38,148 bases of DNA from a virus, in the IMG/VR virus record IMGVR_UViG_3300037149_000215, positions 1-38,148 of that record; one strand, 5' to 3'. Positions within the stretch are counted from its first letter, which is position 1; each line of letters starts with the position of its first letter. Positions 31,298 through 38,148 of the stretch are shown here, one piece after another. The notes under the pieces are model-generated. The model was not told the DNA's origin and made no database searches. It was given only the letters and a program-made list of their open reading frames with translations. The position numbers and the translations under genes were made by a program.

Positions 31298-31495
31298 GTG
31301 GCCTATTCGCAAGCCGACATCGACGAGGTTCAGCGCATCCTCGCATCCGGTGCATCGAGCATCACCTACACCAGCGGTTCGGTCACCTACCGGTCGCTCG
31401 ACGATCTGCGCCGGCTCCTGGTCGACATGCAGCGCGACGTCAATTCCACGGCCACCAGGACGCGAACCGTCGGTCGTTTTGAAAGTGGGTTCTAA
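31298..31495 (+). CDS. gpW-like head-tail joining protein
   Basis: A 65-residue protein from a GTG with GGGAG ribosome site. The pattern 'QADIDEVQRILASGASSITYTSGSVTYRSLDDLRRLLVDMQRDV' shows the helix, two-strand and helix shape of the gpW family, and it lies between terminase and portal as in lambda. It stabilises packaged DNA and helps tail attachment. Confidence 0.8.
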   Translation: MAYSQADIDEVQRILASGASSITYTSGSVTYRSLDDLRRLLVDMQRDVNSTATRTRTVGRFESGF

Positions 31496-32985
31496 TGGAA
31501 GCGCCGAAGCCGACATTGCTCGACAGGGCGATCCTGTGGGCCAACCCCAAGCGGGGCCTGTCACGCATCATGCATCGCACGCAGGCGCAGCTGATGATGA
31601 GCGCCTACAACGCGGCAAGCCCGTCGCATCGCAACTCCAGCCGGCGCTATCGTGCCGGAGACGCCAACAGCGCTGTGCTCAGTGGCGCGCGGCGGCTGCG
31701 CTTCGCAGCTCGCGACCTCGAACGCAATAATCCGGTCGCGACGCGGATCACCTCGGTGCTGACCTCGAACGTGATCGGCACGGGCATCATTCCGGCGGTA
31801 GCCGGGGTGCGCGGGGCACGGACGCGCGACGCGTTGCAGAACATCGTCAACGCCCATTGCGACACGCCGATGGTCGACGCCGCAGGTCGGCAGAACCTCT
31901 ACGGCCTCGAGGCGGTGGCGTTCCATGCCGCCGTGCGCGACGGCGAAAGCCTGCTGGTACGTCGGCGTGCCATGGCCCGCGAGGGCTTGCCGCTACCGTT
32001 CCAGATCGCGGTGCTCGAAGCCGACTACTTCGATGAGCGGGTGCACGGGCCGCTGAGCAACGGCAATGTCGCGATCGAGGGTATCGAGTTCAATCCGCGC
32101 GGCGCGCCCGTCGCCTATCACCTTTACGATCGGCATCCGGGCGACGTGGTGTTTGCCGGCGCGCGCACCACGACGCGCTACGATGCTGCCGATGTCGTAC
32201 ATCTTTATCGGATTGACCGGCCCGGCCAGGCGCATGGGGTGAGCTGGCTGGCGCCGGTGATGGTCCGCCTTGGCGACTTTGAGGATACCAAGGACGCCTA
32301 TATTCTTCGGCAGAAGATCGCCGCGTGCTTCGTCGCCTTCGTCACGAAGACGGATGTTGCGGGCTCGCCAGTCGATCAGGGCAAGACGAGGGCAGGCACG
32401 CCGCTGGAGACGGTCGAGCCTGGCACGGTCGAGCACCTGCAACAGGGCGAAAGCGTCACCTTCGGCACGCCGCCGGTCGTCGGCGACCTTGAGGCTTTCT
32501 TCCGGGTCAACGCCCGCGATATCGCCGTGGGTGTGGGGATGACTTACGAGGCGCTGACCGGCGACCTCAGCAACGTCAATTTTTCCTCGGGTCGCATGGG
32601 CTGGCTAGAGTTCTACCGCAATATTGCAGCGTGGACCGAGCACATGGTGCTGCCCCAGCTCTGCCATAAGGTGGGCGGCTGGATCATGGACGGGCTGATG
32701 CTCGTCGCCAATGTGCCGATCGGCACGATGATCAACTGGACGCCACCTCGGCGTGAGATGATCAACCCGTCCGAAGAGCTGAAGGCGGCTGCGCAGGCCG
32801 CACGCGACGGCCTGGGTACGCGCAGCCAGTGGCTGCGATCGAGCGGCTACGATCCCGAAAAGGTCGACGAAGAGCGCGCGGCGGAGATCGATCGTGAGCA
32901 GCGGCTCGGGCTCGAATACGACACTTATGTGGGGCCGCTTGCGGCGGCTCAGACGATCCCCCCGAAAGGCAAGGAGACAGCCTGA
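31495..32985 (+). CDS. Portal protein (lambda family)
   Basis: A 496-residue portal that forms the dodecameric ring through which DNA enters the head. The family's features include an N-terminal 'YNAASPSHRNSSRRYRAGDANSAV', summarised as RRYRAGDANS, 'RARDLERNNPVA'-like 'ARDLERNNPVATRIT', 'GVSWLAPVMVRLGDFEDTKDA' and 'GMTYEALTGDLSNVNFSSGRMGWLEF', shortened as GDLSNVNFSSGR. The position after gpW fits the lambda order. It shares bases with the previous stop and with the next start (TGATG). Confidence 0.92.
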   Translation: MEAPKPTLLDRAILWANPKRGLSRIMHRTQAQLMMSAYNAASPSHRNSSRRYRAGDANSAVLSGARRLRFAARDLERNNPVATRITSVLTSNVIGTGIIPAVAGVRGARTRDALQNIVNAHCDTPMVDAAGRQNLYGLEAVAFHAAVRDGESLLVRRRAMAREGLPLPFQIAVLEADYFDERVHGPLSNGNVAIEGIEFNPRGAPVAYHLYDRHPGDVVFAGARTTTRYDAADVVHLYRIDRPGQAHGVSWLAPVMVRLGDFEDTKDAYILRQKIAACFVAFVTKTDVAGSPVDQGKTRAGTPLETVEPGTVEHLQQGESVTFGTPPVVGDLEAFFRVNARDIAVGVGMTYEALTGDLSNVNFSSGRMGWLEFYRNIAAWTEHMVLPQLCHKVGGWIMDGLMLVANVPIGTMINWTPPRREMINPSEELKAAAQAARDGLGTRSQWLRSSGYDPEKVDEERAAEIDREQRLGLEYDTYVGPLAAAQTIPPKGKETA

Positions 32986-35150
32986 TGCATTGGCTCATCG
33001 TGAATGGCGAGCTTGTCCTCTACGGCTATGTCGGCCAGAGCGACTGGGACATGCCGGGCTTCCTCGCGCGTGACGTGCTCGACGCGCTGCTGCTGATCGA
33101 TGGCGACGTGACCGTGCGCCTCAACAGTGGCGGCGGGCTCGCGATGGAGGGCCTTGCAATCTACAACACGTTGCGCCTCCATGCGCAGCGGAACGGCGTC
33201 AAGATCCTCGTCATCGTCGACAGCGCTGCGGTTTCCGCCGCAAGCCTCATCGCCATGGCCGGCGATGAGGTGACCATGCTGCCCGGCTCGCTGATGATGA
33301 TCCACGACCCGAGTACGGTCGTCATCGGCACCGCCGACGAACAGCGCCAGAGCGCCGATATCACCGACAAGATGGCCGACCAGTTCGCGGCGGTCTACGC
33401 GCAGAAGGCGGGTATCACGCCCGACGAGGCCCGGGCGATCATGAAGGCCGAGACCTGGTACACGCCAGAAGAGGCCGTCGCTGCCGGGTTTGCCGATGCG
33501 GTAGGAGAAGGCGACGCCAAGGCGGTCGCCTTGTTCGATTATCGCCTCTACGCCAATTCCCCCTCTCCGCTGACGCTGCTGGCTACAGCGTCTGCAACGA
33601 TGTTCCAGCCGAAAGCGGCTCCCGCCGCGCAACCCCAGGAGACCAGCATGAAGCTCGAAGAGCTCATTGCCATGCTTGCCGCGCGGTTCAAGTCGCCGGC
33701 CGATGACGTACAGATGTTTCTCAACCAGGCGATCGGGGCAGGCATCCCGCTCGCCGAGCTGACCCCGCTCGTCAAGGACGCGGCGACGATGGCCGCTGCC
33801 AAGAGTGCCGTCCAGGCCAAGGCCGCTGCCCTGCTTGGGGTCACGCCGGCGCCGGTGGTTACCCCGCCGGTCGTCTCGACGATGTCGGTGGCGGACGTGC
33901 TGGACCTGACCGGCCGTGCCGCCGCCGCCGGTCTCGACATCGCCGCGACCAATGCGATCATGGCCGCGCACTCGACCAAGGATGCGGCCCTGGCGGCTAT
34001 CATCGACAAGGTCGCCGAGATGCGCGGCAGCACCGCGCCGACCGCGACGGCGCAGGTGACGGTGGATGCTCGCGAGAAGTTCCGCGAGGGCGCCTCTCTC
34101 GCCCTGATGGCGAAGGTGGGCATCGCGGAAGGGCAGCGCAACGAGTTCTCCGGTCTCAGCCTCCCCGAGCTGGCCCGCGAAAGCCTGACGATGGCCGGGA
34201 ACACGGCGGCGCGCAGACTCGACAAGATGTCGATGGTGGGCTCGGCGTTCACCTATGCCGCGACGATGTCGGGCGGCATGATGACGACTTCGGACTTCGC
34301 CTACATCCTGCAGAATGTTGCCAGCAAGTCGGCGCTGAAGGGGTATCAGGAGGCCGACGAGACGTTCCAGCTCTGGACGTCCAAAGGTTCGGCGTCCGAC
34401 TTCAAGCCGATCAGCCGCGTCGATCTTGGTCTCTTTCCCAACCTGCTGAAGGTCGAGGAGGGTTCCGAGTTCAAGTACGGTACGATCGGGGACCGGGGCG
34501 CCAGCGTCGTCATCGCGACCTATGGCCGTCTGATCAATATTTCGCGTCAGGCGATCATTAACGACGACCTGTCGATCCTCGGCACGATGCCGCTGAAGAT
34601 GGGTCGGGCGGCCAAGCGTACCGTGGGCAATCTCGCCTATGGGGTGCTGACGGCGAACGCGAACATGCCGGACGGCGTGCCGCTGTTCGACGCCGCGCAC
34701 AAGAACCTCGGCACCGCGGGCGCGCCCTCGGCGGCGGCGTGGGAAGAGGCGGTCAACCTGATGGGCAAGCAGGTGGACAACGAGGCGATTGCCACCGCGC
34801 TCAATATCCGTCCGAAATATTTCCTCTCGGGTGCGTACGAGTTTCTCGCCAAGCAGCTGCTAACCTCGACAGCATCGCTGGCCGACCACAAGAATGCCGG
34901 TGTCGCCAACACGGTACAGGGTCTCGTGACGCCGATCACCGATCGGCGCATCACCGGCAACCAGTGGTTCTTCGCCGCCGATCCGAACCAGTACGACACG
35001 GTCGAAATCACCTACCTCGACGGCATCGAGGAGCCGGTGGTCGAGACCAAGGATGGCTGGACGATCGACGGGACGGAGCTGAAGGTGCGGCTCGATGCCG
35101 GCGCCAATTTGCTCGACTACCGCGGCCTGGTGAGGAACGCCGGCGCCTGA
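32985..35150 (+). CDS. Prohead protease / major capsid protein fusion
   Basis: A 721-residue fusion. Residues 1-200 are ClpP-like (S14/S49 type), with 'VRLNSGGG', the serine in 'VDSAAVSAASLIAMAG' and the histidine in 'LMMIHDPS'. A linker and scaffold-like helical region (about residues 210-350) follow. From about residue 360 to the end is a major capsid domain of the Mu gpT-like or HK97 fold ('FAYILQNVASKSALKGYQEADETFQLW', short form KGYQEADETF, and 'INDDLSILGTMPLKMGRAAKRT', short form DDLSILGTMP). The fused protein presumably cleaves itself during maturation, releasing capsid subunits. No start that would produce the capsid part alone is obvious. Confidence 0.9.
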   Translation: MHWLIVNGELVLYGYVGQSDWDMPGFLARDVLDALLLIDGDVTVRLNSGGGLAMEGLAIYNTLRLHAQRNGVKILVIVDSAAVSAASLIAMAGDEVTMLPGSLMMIHDPSTVVIGTADEQRQSADITDKMADQFAAVYAQKAGITPDEARAIMKAETWYTPEEAVAAGFADAVGEGDAKAVALFDYRLYANSPSPLTLLATASATMFQPKAAPAAQPQETSMKLEELIAMLAARFKSPADDVQMFLNQAIGAGIPLAELTPLVKDAATMAAAKSAVQAKAAALLGVTPAPVVTPPVVSTMSVADVLDLTGRAAAAGLDIAATNAIMAAHSTKDAALAAIIDKVAEMRGSTAPTATAQVTVDAREKFREGASLALMAKVGIAEGQRNEFSGLSLPELARESLTMAGNTAARRLDKMSMVGSAFTYAATMSGGMMTTSDFAYILQNVASKSALKGYQEADETFQLWTSKGSASDFKPISRVDLGLFPNLLKVEEGSEFKYGTIGDRGASVVIATYGRLINISRQAIINDDLSILGTMPLKMGRAAKRTVGNLAYGVLTANANMPDGVPLFDAAHKNLGTAGAPSAAAWEEAVNLMGKQVDNEAIATALNIRPKYFLSGAYEFLAKQLLTSTASLADHKNAGVANTVQGLVTPITDRRITGNQWFFAADPNQYDTVEITYLDGIEEPVVETKDGWTIDGTELKVRLDAGANLLDYRGLVRNAGA

Positions 35151-35184
35151 TCTCAACGGCAGTTTGCACCACGAAGATACGACT

Positions 35185-35204
35185 GAGGCGCCTTCGGGCG
35201 CCTC
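35185..35204 (+). terminator. UUCG-loop hairpin between capsid and cement genes
   Basis: GAGGCGCC, TTCG loop and GGCGCCTC form a perfect 8-bp stem with the stable TTCG tetraloop, followed by GTCGTTTT. It resembles a terminator but lies inside the late operon, so it may be partial and set lower expression of the downstream tail genes, or protect the capsid mRNA. Confidence 0.65.
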
Positions 35205-35255
35205 GTCGTTTTCAGCGCCCGGAATGGTCCGGTGCGCCAGCAGCGAGACATCACC

Positions 35256-35585
35256 ATGAAGAACTATATTCAGGACGGGAAGGTGATCGACATCACGCTT
35301 GCCGCCACGATCGCATCCGGAGCGGCCCTGCTCATCGGCACGGTGCTGGGGGTCGCGCAGAAGTCGGGGAATGTCGGCGACACGGTCGGCTTTCTCACCG
35401 AAGGCGTGTTCGATCTGCCTTACGGCGTGAATGCGGCGATCACCGTGGGGGCGCTCATGTACTGGGACGACACGGCCAAGGGCGTCACCAAGACGACGAC
35501 CAGCAACACGAAGTGTGGCGTGGCGGTCAAGGCAGCGGCGGCGAACGCCGCGACGGTTCGCGTCCGCCTGGTGCCGACCCTCTGA
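35256..35585 (+). CDS. DUF2190 capsid cement protein
   Basis: A 109-residue protein with the DUF2190 signature: 'MKNYIQDGKVIDITLAATIASG' (shortened: NYIQDGKVIDIT), 'GDTVGFLTEGVFDLP' and 'VTVGALMYWD'-like 'ITVGALMYWDDTAKGVT'. It decorates and stabilises the expanded capsid. The ATG at 35256 is preferred over an upstream in-frame start. Confidence 0.87.
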   Translation: MKNYIQDGKVIDITLAATIASGAALLIGTVLGVAQKSGNVGDTVGFLTEGVFDLPYGVNAAITVGALMYWDDTAKGVTKTTTSNTKCGVAVKAAAANAATVRVRLVPTL

Positions 35586-35902
35586 TGCGTCGCAACCATG
35601 TCGAGGCGGTGCTCGGCGCCGCCTCGCAGCTTCTGTTCGAAGACGTGGTTTACACCCACGCGCCGGCCGGGCCGATTATAGTGCCTCGCGCGATCGCGGG
35701 CGTCGAGATCGCGGCCGAACAATATGATATCGGCGGCCAGGCGGCGCGCGAGGTGACGCACCAGACGCGGGCGCTGAAAGCCAAATTCCCTGACCTTGCC
35801 AGGGGCGACATCATTGACGATGGCGCACCTTACAAGGTGCTCGACATTGAACCCGTCGGCGACGGCCGGTTCGAAATCCGCATCAGCCTCAAGAAGCTCT
35901 GA
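35585..35902 (+). CDS. Head-tail joining protein
   Basis: A 105-residue protein between the cement and tail-completion genes, with TGATG overlaps at both ends. 'GVEIAAEQYDIGGQAAREVTHQTRALKAKFPDL' and 'DIIDDGAPYKVLDIEPVGDGRFEIRISL' suggest a beta-rich gpFII-like or HK97 gp10-like joining protein. The last part 'GRFEIRISLKKL' is typical of the group. Confidence 0.75.
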   Translation: MRRNHVEAVLGAASQLLFEDVVYTHAPAGPIIVPRAIAGVEIAAEQYDIGGQAAREVTHQTRALKAKFPDLARGDIIDDGAPYKVLDIEPVGDGRFEIRISLKKL

Positions 35903-36549
35903 TGCTCAGGATCGAGGCGGCGTTCACCGGCAAGCTCGATGAGGTCATCCAGGAGCAGCACGATCGGGCGGCGCGGGCCCTGACAATCGGCACGCATGGT
36001 GCCGCCGATGCGCTCAAGGCCCGGCTGCGCACCATGGTGATCGCCACTTTCGGATCGCAGCGGCTCGCCAATAGCTGGCGCGGCATCGCGTTCCCCACGA
36101 AAGGGAAAGCCAGTCTCGGGCCCGCCGACCTGGTGTTTTCGAAGGCGCCGCACATCATCGCGGCGTTCAATGCGACGACGATGATCCGCGGCAAGAACGG
36201 GTTCTGGCTGGCGATCCCGACCGAGGCCGCGATGTCGATGCGGTTCGGCAACAGGCGCCCGACGCCGGAGCTGATCGAGCAGCGGCTCGGGATCAAACTG
36301 CGCTTCGTGTTTCGCCCGGGCAAGGCCTCGCTGCTGGTCGCCGAACAGGTGCGCGCCCGCACGGGCAAGCGCGGCGGCTACGTCAAGGCTTCGGCCAGGG
36401 CCCTGCGCGAGGGCAATACCACAGCCGTGGTGATGTTCATTCTGGTCGAACAGGTGACGCTGAAAAAGCGCTTCGACCTCGAGGCCGAATACGCGGCGGC
36501 GGCCGACGACATGGTGCGGCGGATCATGGCCGCGTGGGACGATCAATGA
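35902..36549 (+). CDS. Minor head-tail / tail completion protein (DUF6441-like)
   Basis: A 215-residue protein. 'LRTMVIATFGSQRLANSWRG' and 'FSKAPHIIAAFNATTMIRGKNGFWLAIPTEAA' resemble DUF6441 phage proteins of the tail-completion region. It couples by four bases to the following gene. The likely role is connecting head and tail; the fold is unconfirmed. Confidence 0.7.
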   Translation: MLRIEAAFTGKLDEVIQEQHDRAARALTIGTHGAADALKARLRTMVIATFGSQRLANSWRGIAFPTKGKASLGPADLVFSKAPHIIAAFNATTMIRGKNGFWLAIPTEAAMSMRFGNRRPTPELIEQRLGIKLRFVFRPGKASLLVAEQVRARTGKRGGYVKASARALREGNTTAVVMFILVEQVTLKKRFDLEAEYAAAADDMVRRIMAAWDDQ

Positions 36550-36959
36550 GCAAACGCGAAGACATCCTTGTCGCCTTGCTGGCGGTGCTGCAGGCGGTCG
36601 ACCCGGCGGTGGCGCGCAATGTCGCGCTCGCGCCGGAAGGGGCGTTCGCCACGCAGCGCGATGGCGACTGCGACCTGGTTGAAGAGTTCTTCGGCGGCGC
36701 TGGCAGCATCTACGAATTCACCATGACGCCGACATTGATTGTCGTCGTCGTTGGCGAGGATATCGACGCCGCGCTGACCGCCAGGGTCGATGCATTCGTG
36801 GCGGCGCTCGAGGCCGTCGATGATCTCGGCGGGCTGATCACTGCCATTCGTCCGCAACCGGCGGAGTTTGCGCCGGAGGAATTGTTCGGCGTCGAAGACC
36901 GCATGGGCGCCACCGTTGCCGTCGAAATCGACTTCTGGTCCGCGCACAGCGCGGGCTGA
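36546..36959 (+). CDS. Probable tail terminator protein
   Basis: A 137-residue protein between the tail-completion and tail-tube genes, where siphophages encode the tail terminator (gpU-like). Sequence pattern: 'REDILVALLAVLQAVDPAVARN' then 'YEFTMTPTLIVVVVGEDIDAALTARVDAFVAALEAV', summarised as TPTLIVVVVG...LTARVDAFVAAL. Alpha/beta shape fits gpU-type proteins. Confidence 0.68.
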   Translation: MSKREDILVALLAVLQAVDPAVARNVALAPEGAFATQRDGDCDLVEEFFGGAGSIYEFTMTPTLIVVVVGEDIDAALTARVDAFVAALEAVDDLGGLITAIRPQPAEFAPEELFGVEDRMGATVAVEIDFWSAHSAG

Positions 36960-36981
36960 CCTTACCCAACAGGAGATTACC

Positions 36982-37971
36982 ATGGGCACCAAGCCTCGCG
37001 CTTCGGGCAGCGACGCCGTCGTTCTGCTCGCCAAGGAAACCGTCTACGGCACCCCGCCCGACGGCACCGCCGGCGCTGTCTACTTTCGGCCGCCGATCAG
37101 TTCGGACGACGCGTCGGCCGCGCAGGGGCTGGAGGATGATGACAGCTGGAACATGGGCACAGCCGAAGATGGTGACGCCGCGCTGGGGGCCTTCGCGGTG
37201 GCCGGCGATCTGGTCGTGCCGATGGATGTGCGCGGCATCGGCTTCTTCCTGACCATGGCGCTCGGGCCGGAAAGCGCGCCCGTCGACAATGAGGACGGCA
37301 CGTTCACCCATACCTGGAACTCGACCAAGGATCTGTTCAGCTACACCAAGCAGGTCGGCCATCCCAAGCTCAGCGCGCCGAAATGGCGCACGCAGCTCGG
37401 CTGCAAAGCGGGCGGCTTCTCGTTTCCGATGGCGCGCACCGGGCGGGCGAAGTTGACGGTGCCGCTGATCGGGCAGGGCGAGGTCAAGGACACGACCGGC
37501 GCACGCGATGCATCGCCGCGGGTTGACGACTATCTGCCGCTCGACAATGCCAAGGGTTCGGTGCTGCTCGACGGCGCGCCGGCCGCCAATTTGACGGCGG
37601 CGCAGTTCAATTTTTCGACGGGGCTCGACGCTGTCGATGCCATCCGCCCCGACTATCTGATCAGTGGTGCCGACGAGACGAAACGCAAGTGCTCGGGCAG
37701 CGCCAATATTCGGATGGGCGCCGACCACACTATCGACGATCTGGTCGACGGCCATATCCCCGCGCCGCTGACGTTTGGTTTCAAGCTCGCATCGAATGCC
37801 GCGTGGGGGCTGACGATCCTGTTGCCGCGGGTATTCTTTGAGCGGACCAAGGTGGCGATCGGCGGGCCGGGAGGCATCGACCAGTCGACAACCTGGCGCG
37901 CCGCCCGTGACGCTACGGCGGGCTTTATGTTGCAGGCGACGCTGGTGAACGATGTGGAGGCTTATAGCTAG
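36982..37971 (+). CDS. Phage tail tube protein
   Basis: A 329-residue tail tube protein: 'GSDAVVLLAKETVYGTPP' near the N-terminus is typical of the group of tube proteins with a two-domain layout, as is 'FTHTWNSTKDLFSYTKQVGHP' (short: FTHTWNS...SYTKQVGHP). 'RRGARD'-like and 'AAQFNFSTGLDAVDAIRPDY' sections belong to the second half. An AGGAG ribosome site precedes the ATG at 36982. Tube subunits stack as rings to form the tail channel. The next gene would be a tail assembly or tape-measure gene, but the IS element comes first. Confidence 0.82.
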   Translation: MGTKPRASGSDAVVLLAKETVYGTPPDGTAGAVYFRPPISSDDASAAQGLEDDDSWNMGTAEDGDAALGAFAVAGDLVVPMDVRGIGFFLTMALGPESAPVDNEDGTFTHTWNSTKDLFSYTKQVGHPKLSAPKWRTQLGCKAGGFSFPMARTGRAKLTVPLIGQGEVKDTTGARDASPRVDDYLPLDNAKGSVLLDGAPAANLTAAQFNFSTGLDAVDAIRPDYLISGADETKRKCSGSANIRMGADHTIDDLVDGHIPAPLTFGFKLASNAAWGLTILLPRVFFERTKVAIGGPGGIDQSTTWRAARDATAGFMLQATLVNDVEAYS

Positions 37972-38025
37972 CGTCGGACGCGCTGCGCTTCCTCAGCCTC
38001 GCGGAAATAACGCCGCATCTTGCCT

Positions 38026-38148
38026 AGGGTCAGGACTCATTGATCCAAAAGATGATTGTTGCGGCGATGCAGATTGCGGAGTGGAAGGTGTGGGCGCATC
38101 GGTCGTAACGGGTGGCGATGCGGCGCCAGTCCTTGATCCTGGCGAACA
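38026..38148 (-). mobile_element. IS5-family insertion sequence, one end (cut by window edge)
   Basis: Starting about 38026, with GGGTCAGGACTCATTGA as a probable terminal inverted repeat overlapping the transposase stop codon. The preceding CTAG-like sequence (38024-38027) is a typical target for IS427-group elements. The element reads leftward and continues beyond the window. Confidence 0.72.
38030..38148 (-). CDS. IS5-family transposase, C-terminal end (cut by window edge)
   Basis: On the minus strand the last 38 residues read 'FARIKDWRRIATRYDRCAHT' and continue 'FHSAICIAATIIFWINES'. The 'F.R.KDWRRIATRYD' pattern is the conserved C-terminus of IS5-family (IS427-group) DDE transposases, including the Lys-Asp-Arg residues near the catalytic glutamate. 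The stop codon lies within the terminal repeat. The catalytic residues upstream are outside the window. Confidence 0.8.
   Translation of the reverse strand, partial: FARIKDWRRIATRYDRCAHTFHSAICIAATIIFWINES

Larger units (their letters stand above)
11039..38148. mobile_element. Integrated lambda-like prophage (right end outside window)
   Basis: The region from the tRNA fragment onward holds repressor, Cro-like gene, early operon, DGR, replication-type protein, terminase subunits, portal, capsid and tail tube genes in the normal order of a temperate siphophage-like genome. Genes overlap by 4 or 8 bases almost throughout. No integrase, lysis, tape-measure or tail-fibre gene is present in the window, so at least a third of the prophage lies to the right. 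An IS5-family element enters at the right edge. Confidence 0.9.

Noticed and set aside
29985-31355. 456-residue minus-strand frame opposite the terminase gene
   Set aside because: It is a shadow of the terminase frame; no domain is visible, and it is against the operon direction.
32949-34700. 583-residue minus-strand frame opposite the capsid fusion gene
   Set aside because: It is a shadow frame rich in Arg and His, opposite an unmistakable protease-capsid gene.
1-38148. CRISPR array or rRNA genes
   Set aside because: No regularly spaced direct repeats and no rRNA-like sequence were seen on reading both strands.

Overview
The window is high-GC DNA (long GC-rich codon third positions, cysN-cysC fusion, CIO-type cydAB followed by a DUF2474 peptide, GT25 glycosyltransferase) that fits an alphaproteobacterium, probably a Hyphomicrobiales member such as a Devosia-like organism. 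The genus is an inference from gene content, not a measured result.

Bases 1 to about 11038 are ordinary chromosome. A cardiolipin synthase (cut by the window start) and a cysteine synthase run leftward. Divergent from them, cysD and cysNC encode sulfate activation to PAPS. A GT25 glycosyltransferase follows, then the leftward cyanide-insensitive-type quinol oxidase operon cydA-cydB-DUF2474, and a leftward zinc/cadmium/lead-type P1B ATPase with a MerR-type operator-promoter.

From 11039 to the right edge lies a prophage. Its left attachment site is a 17-base copy of what appears to be the 3' end of a tRNA-Asn gene, with the tRNA terminator still on the chromosomal side. The prophage has a leftward operon of seven overlapping genes (including a MazG-like protein, an ASCH-like protein and an HD hydrolase), a DUF4236 cargo gene, a leftward CI-like S24 repressor and a rightward Cro-like gene. 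Two nearly identical operators lie in front of the leftward operon and between repressor and cro. A long rightward early operon follows (small regulators, ParB/MT-A70 methyltransferase, winged-helix regulator, ParB-like protein).

Embedded in that early operon is a complete diversity-generating retroelement (DGR): two tandem paralogous target genes, each ending in a variable repeat, then avd, a template repeat, a 200-base spacer and a DGR-type reverse transcriptase. The differences between template and variable repeats fall on template adenines in 18 of 19 positions in my alignment, and hairpins follow both variable repeats. This is the most notable system in the window: one template serving two targets, carried within the early operon and far from the tail genes.

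After the DGR come a PP-loop protein, a helix-turn-helix replication-type protein and then the late module: small and large terminase, gpW-like joiner, lambda-type portal, a protease-major capsid fusion, DUF2190 cement protein, head-tail and tail-completion proteins and a tail tube protein. The right edge enters an IS5-family insertion sequence directly behind the tail tube gene, so the prophage may be damaged there. No integrase is in the window; it would be expected near the right attachment site, beyond the edge.
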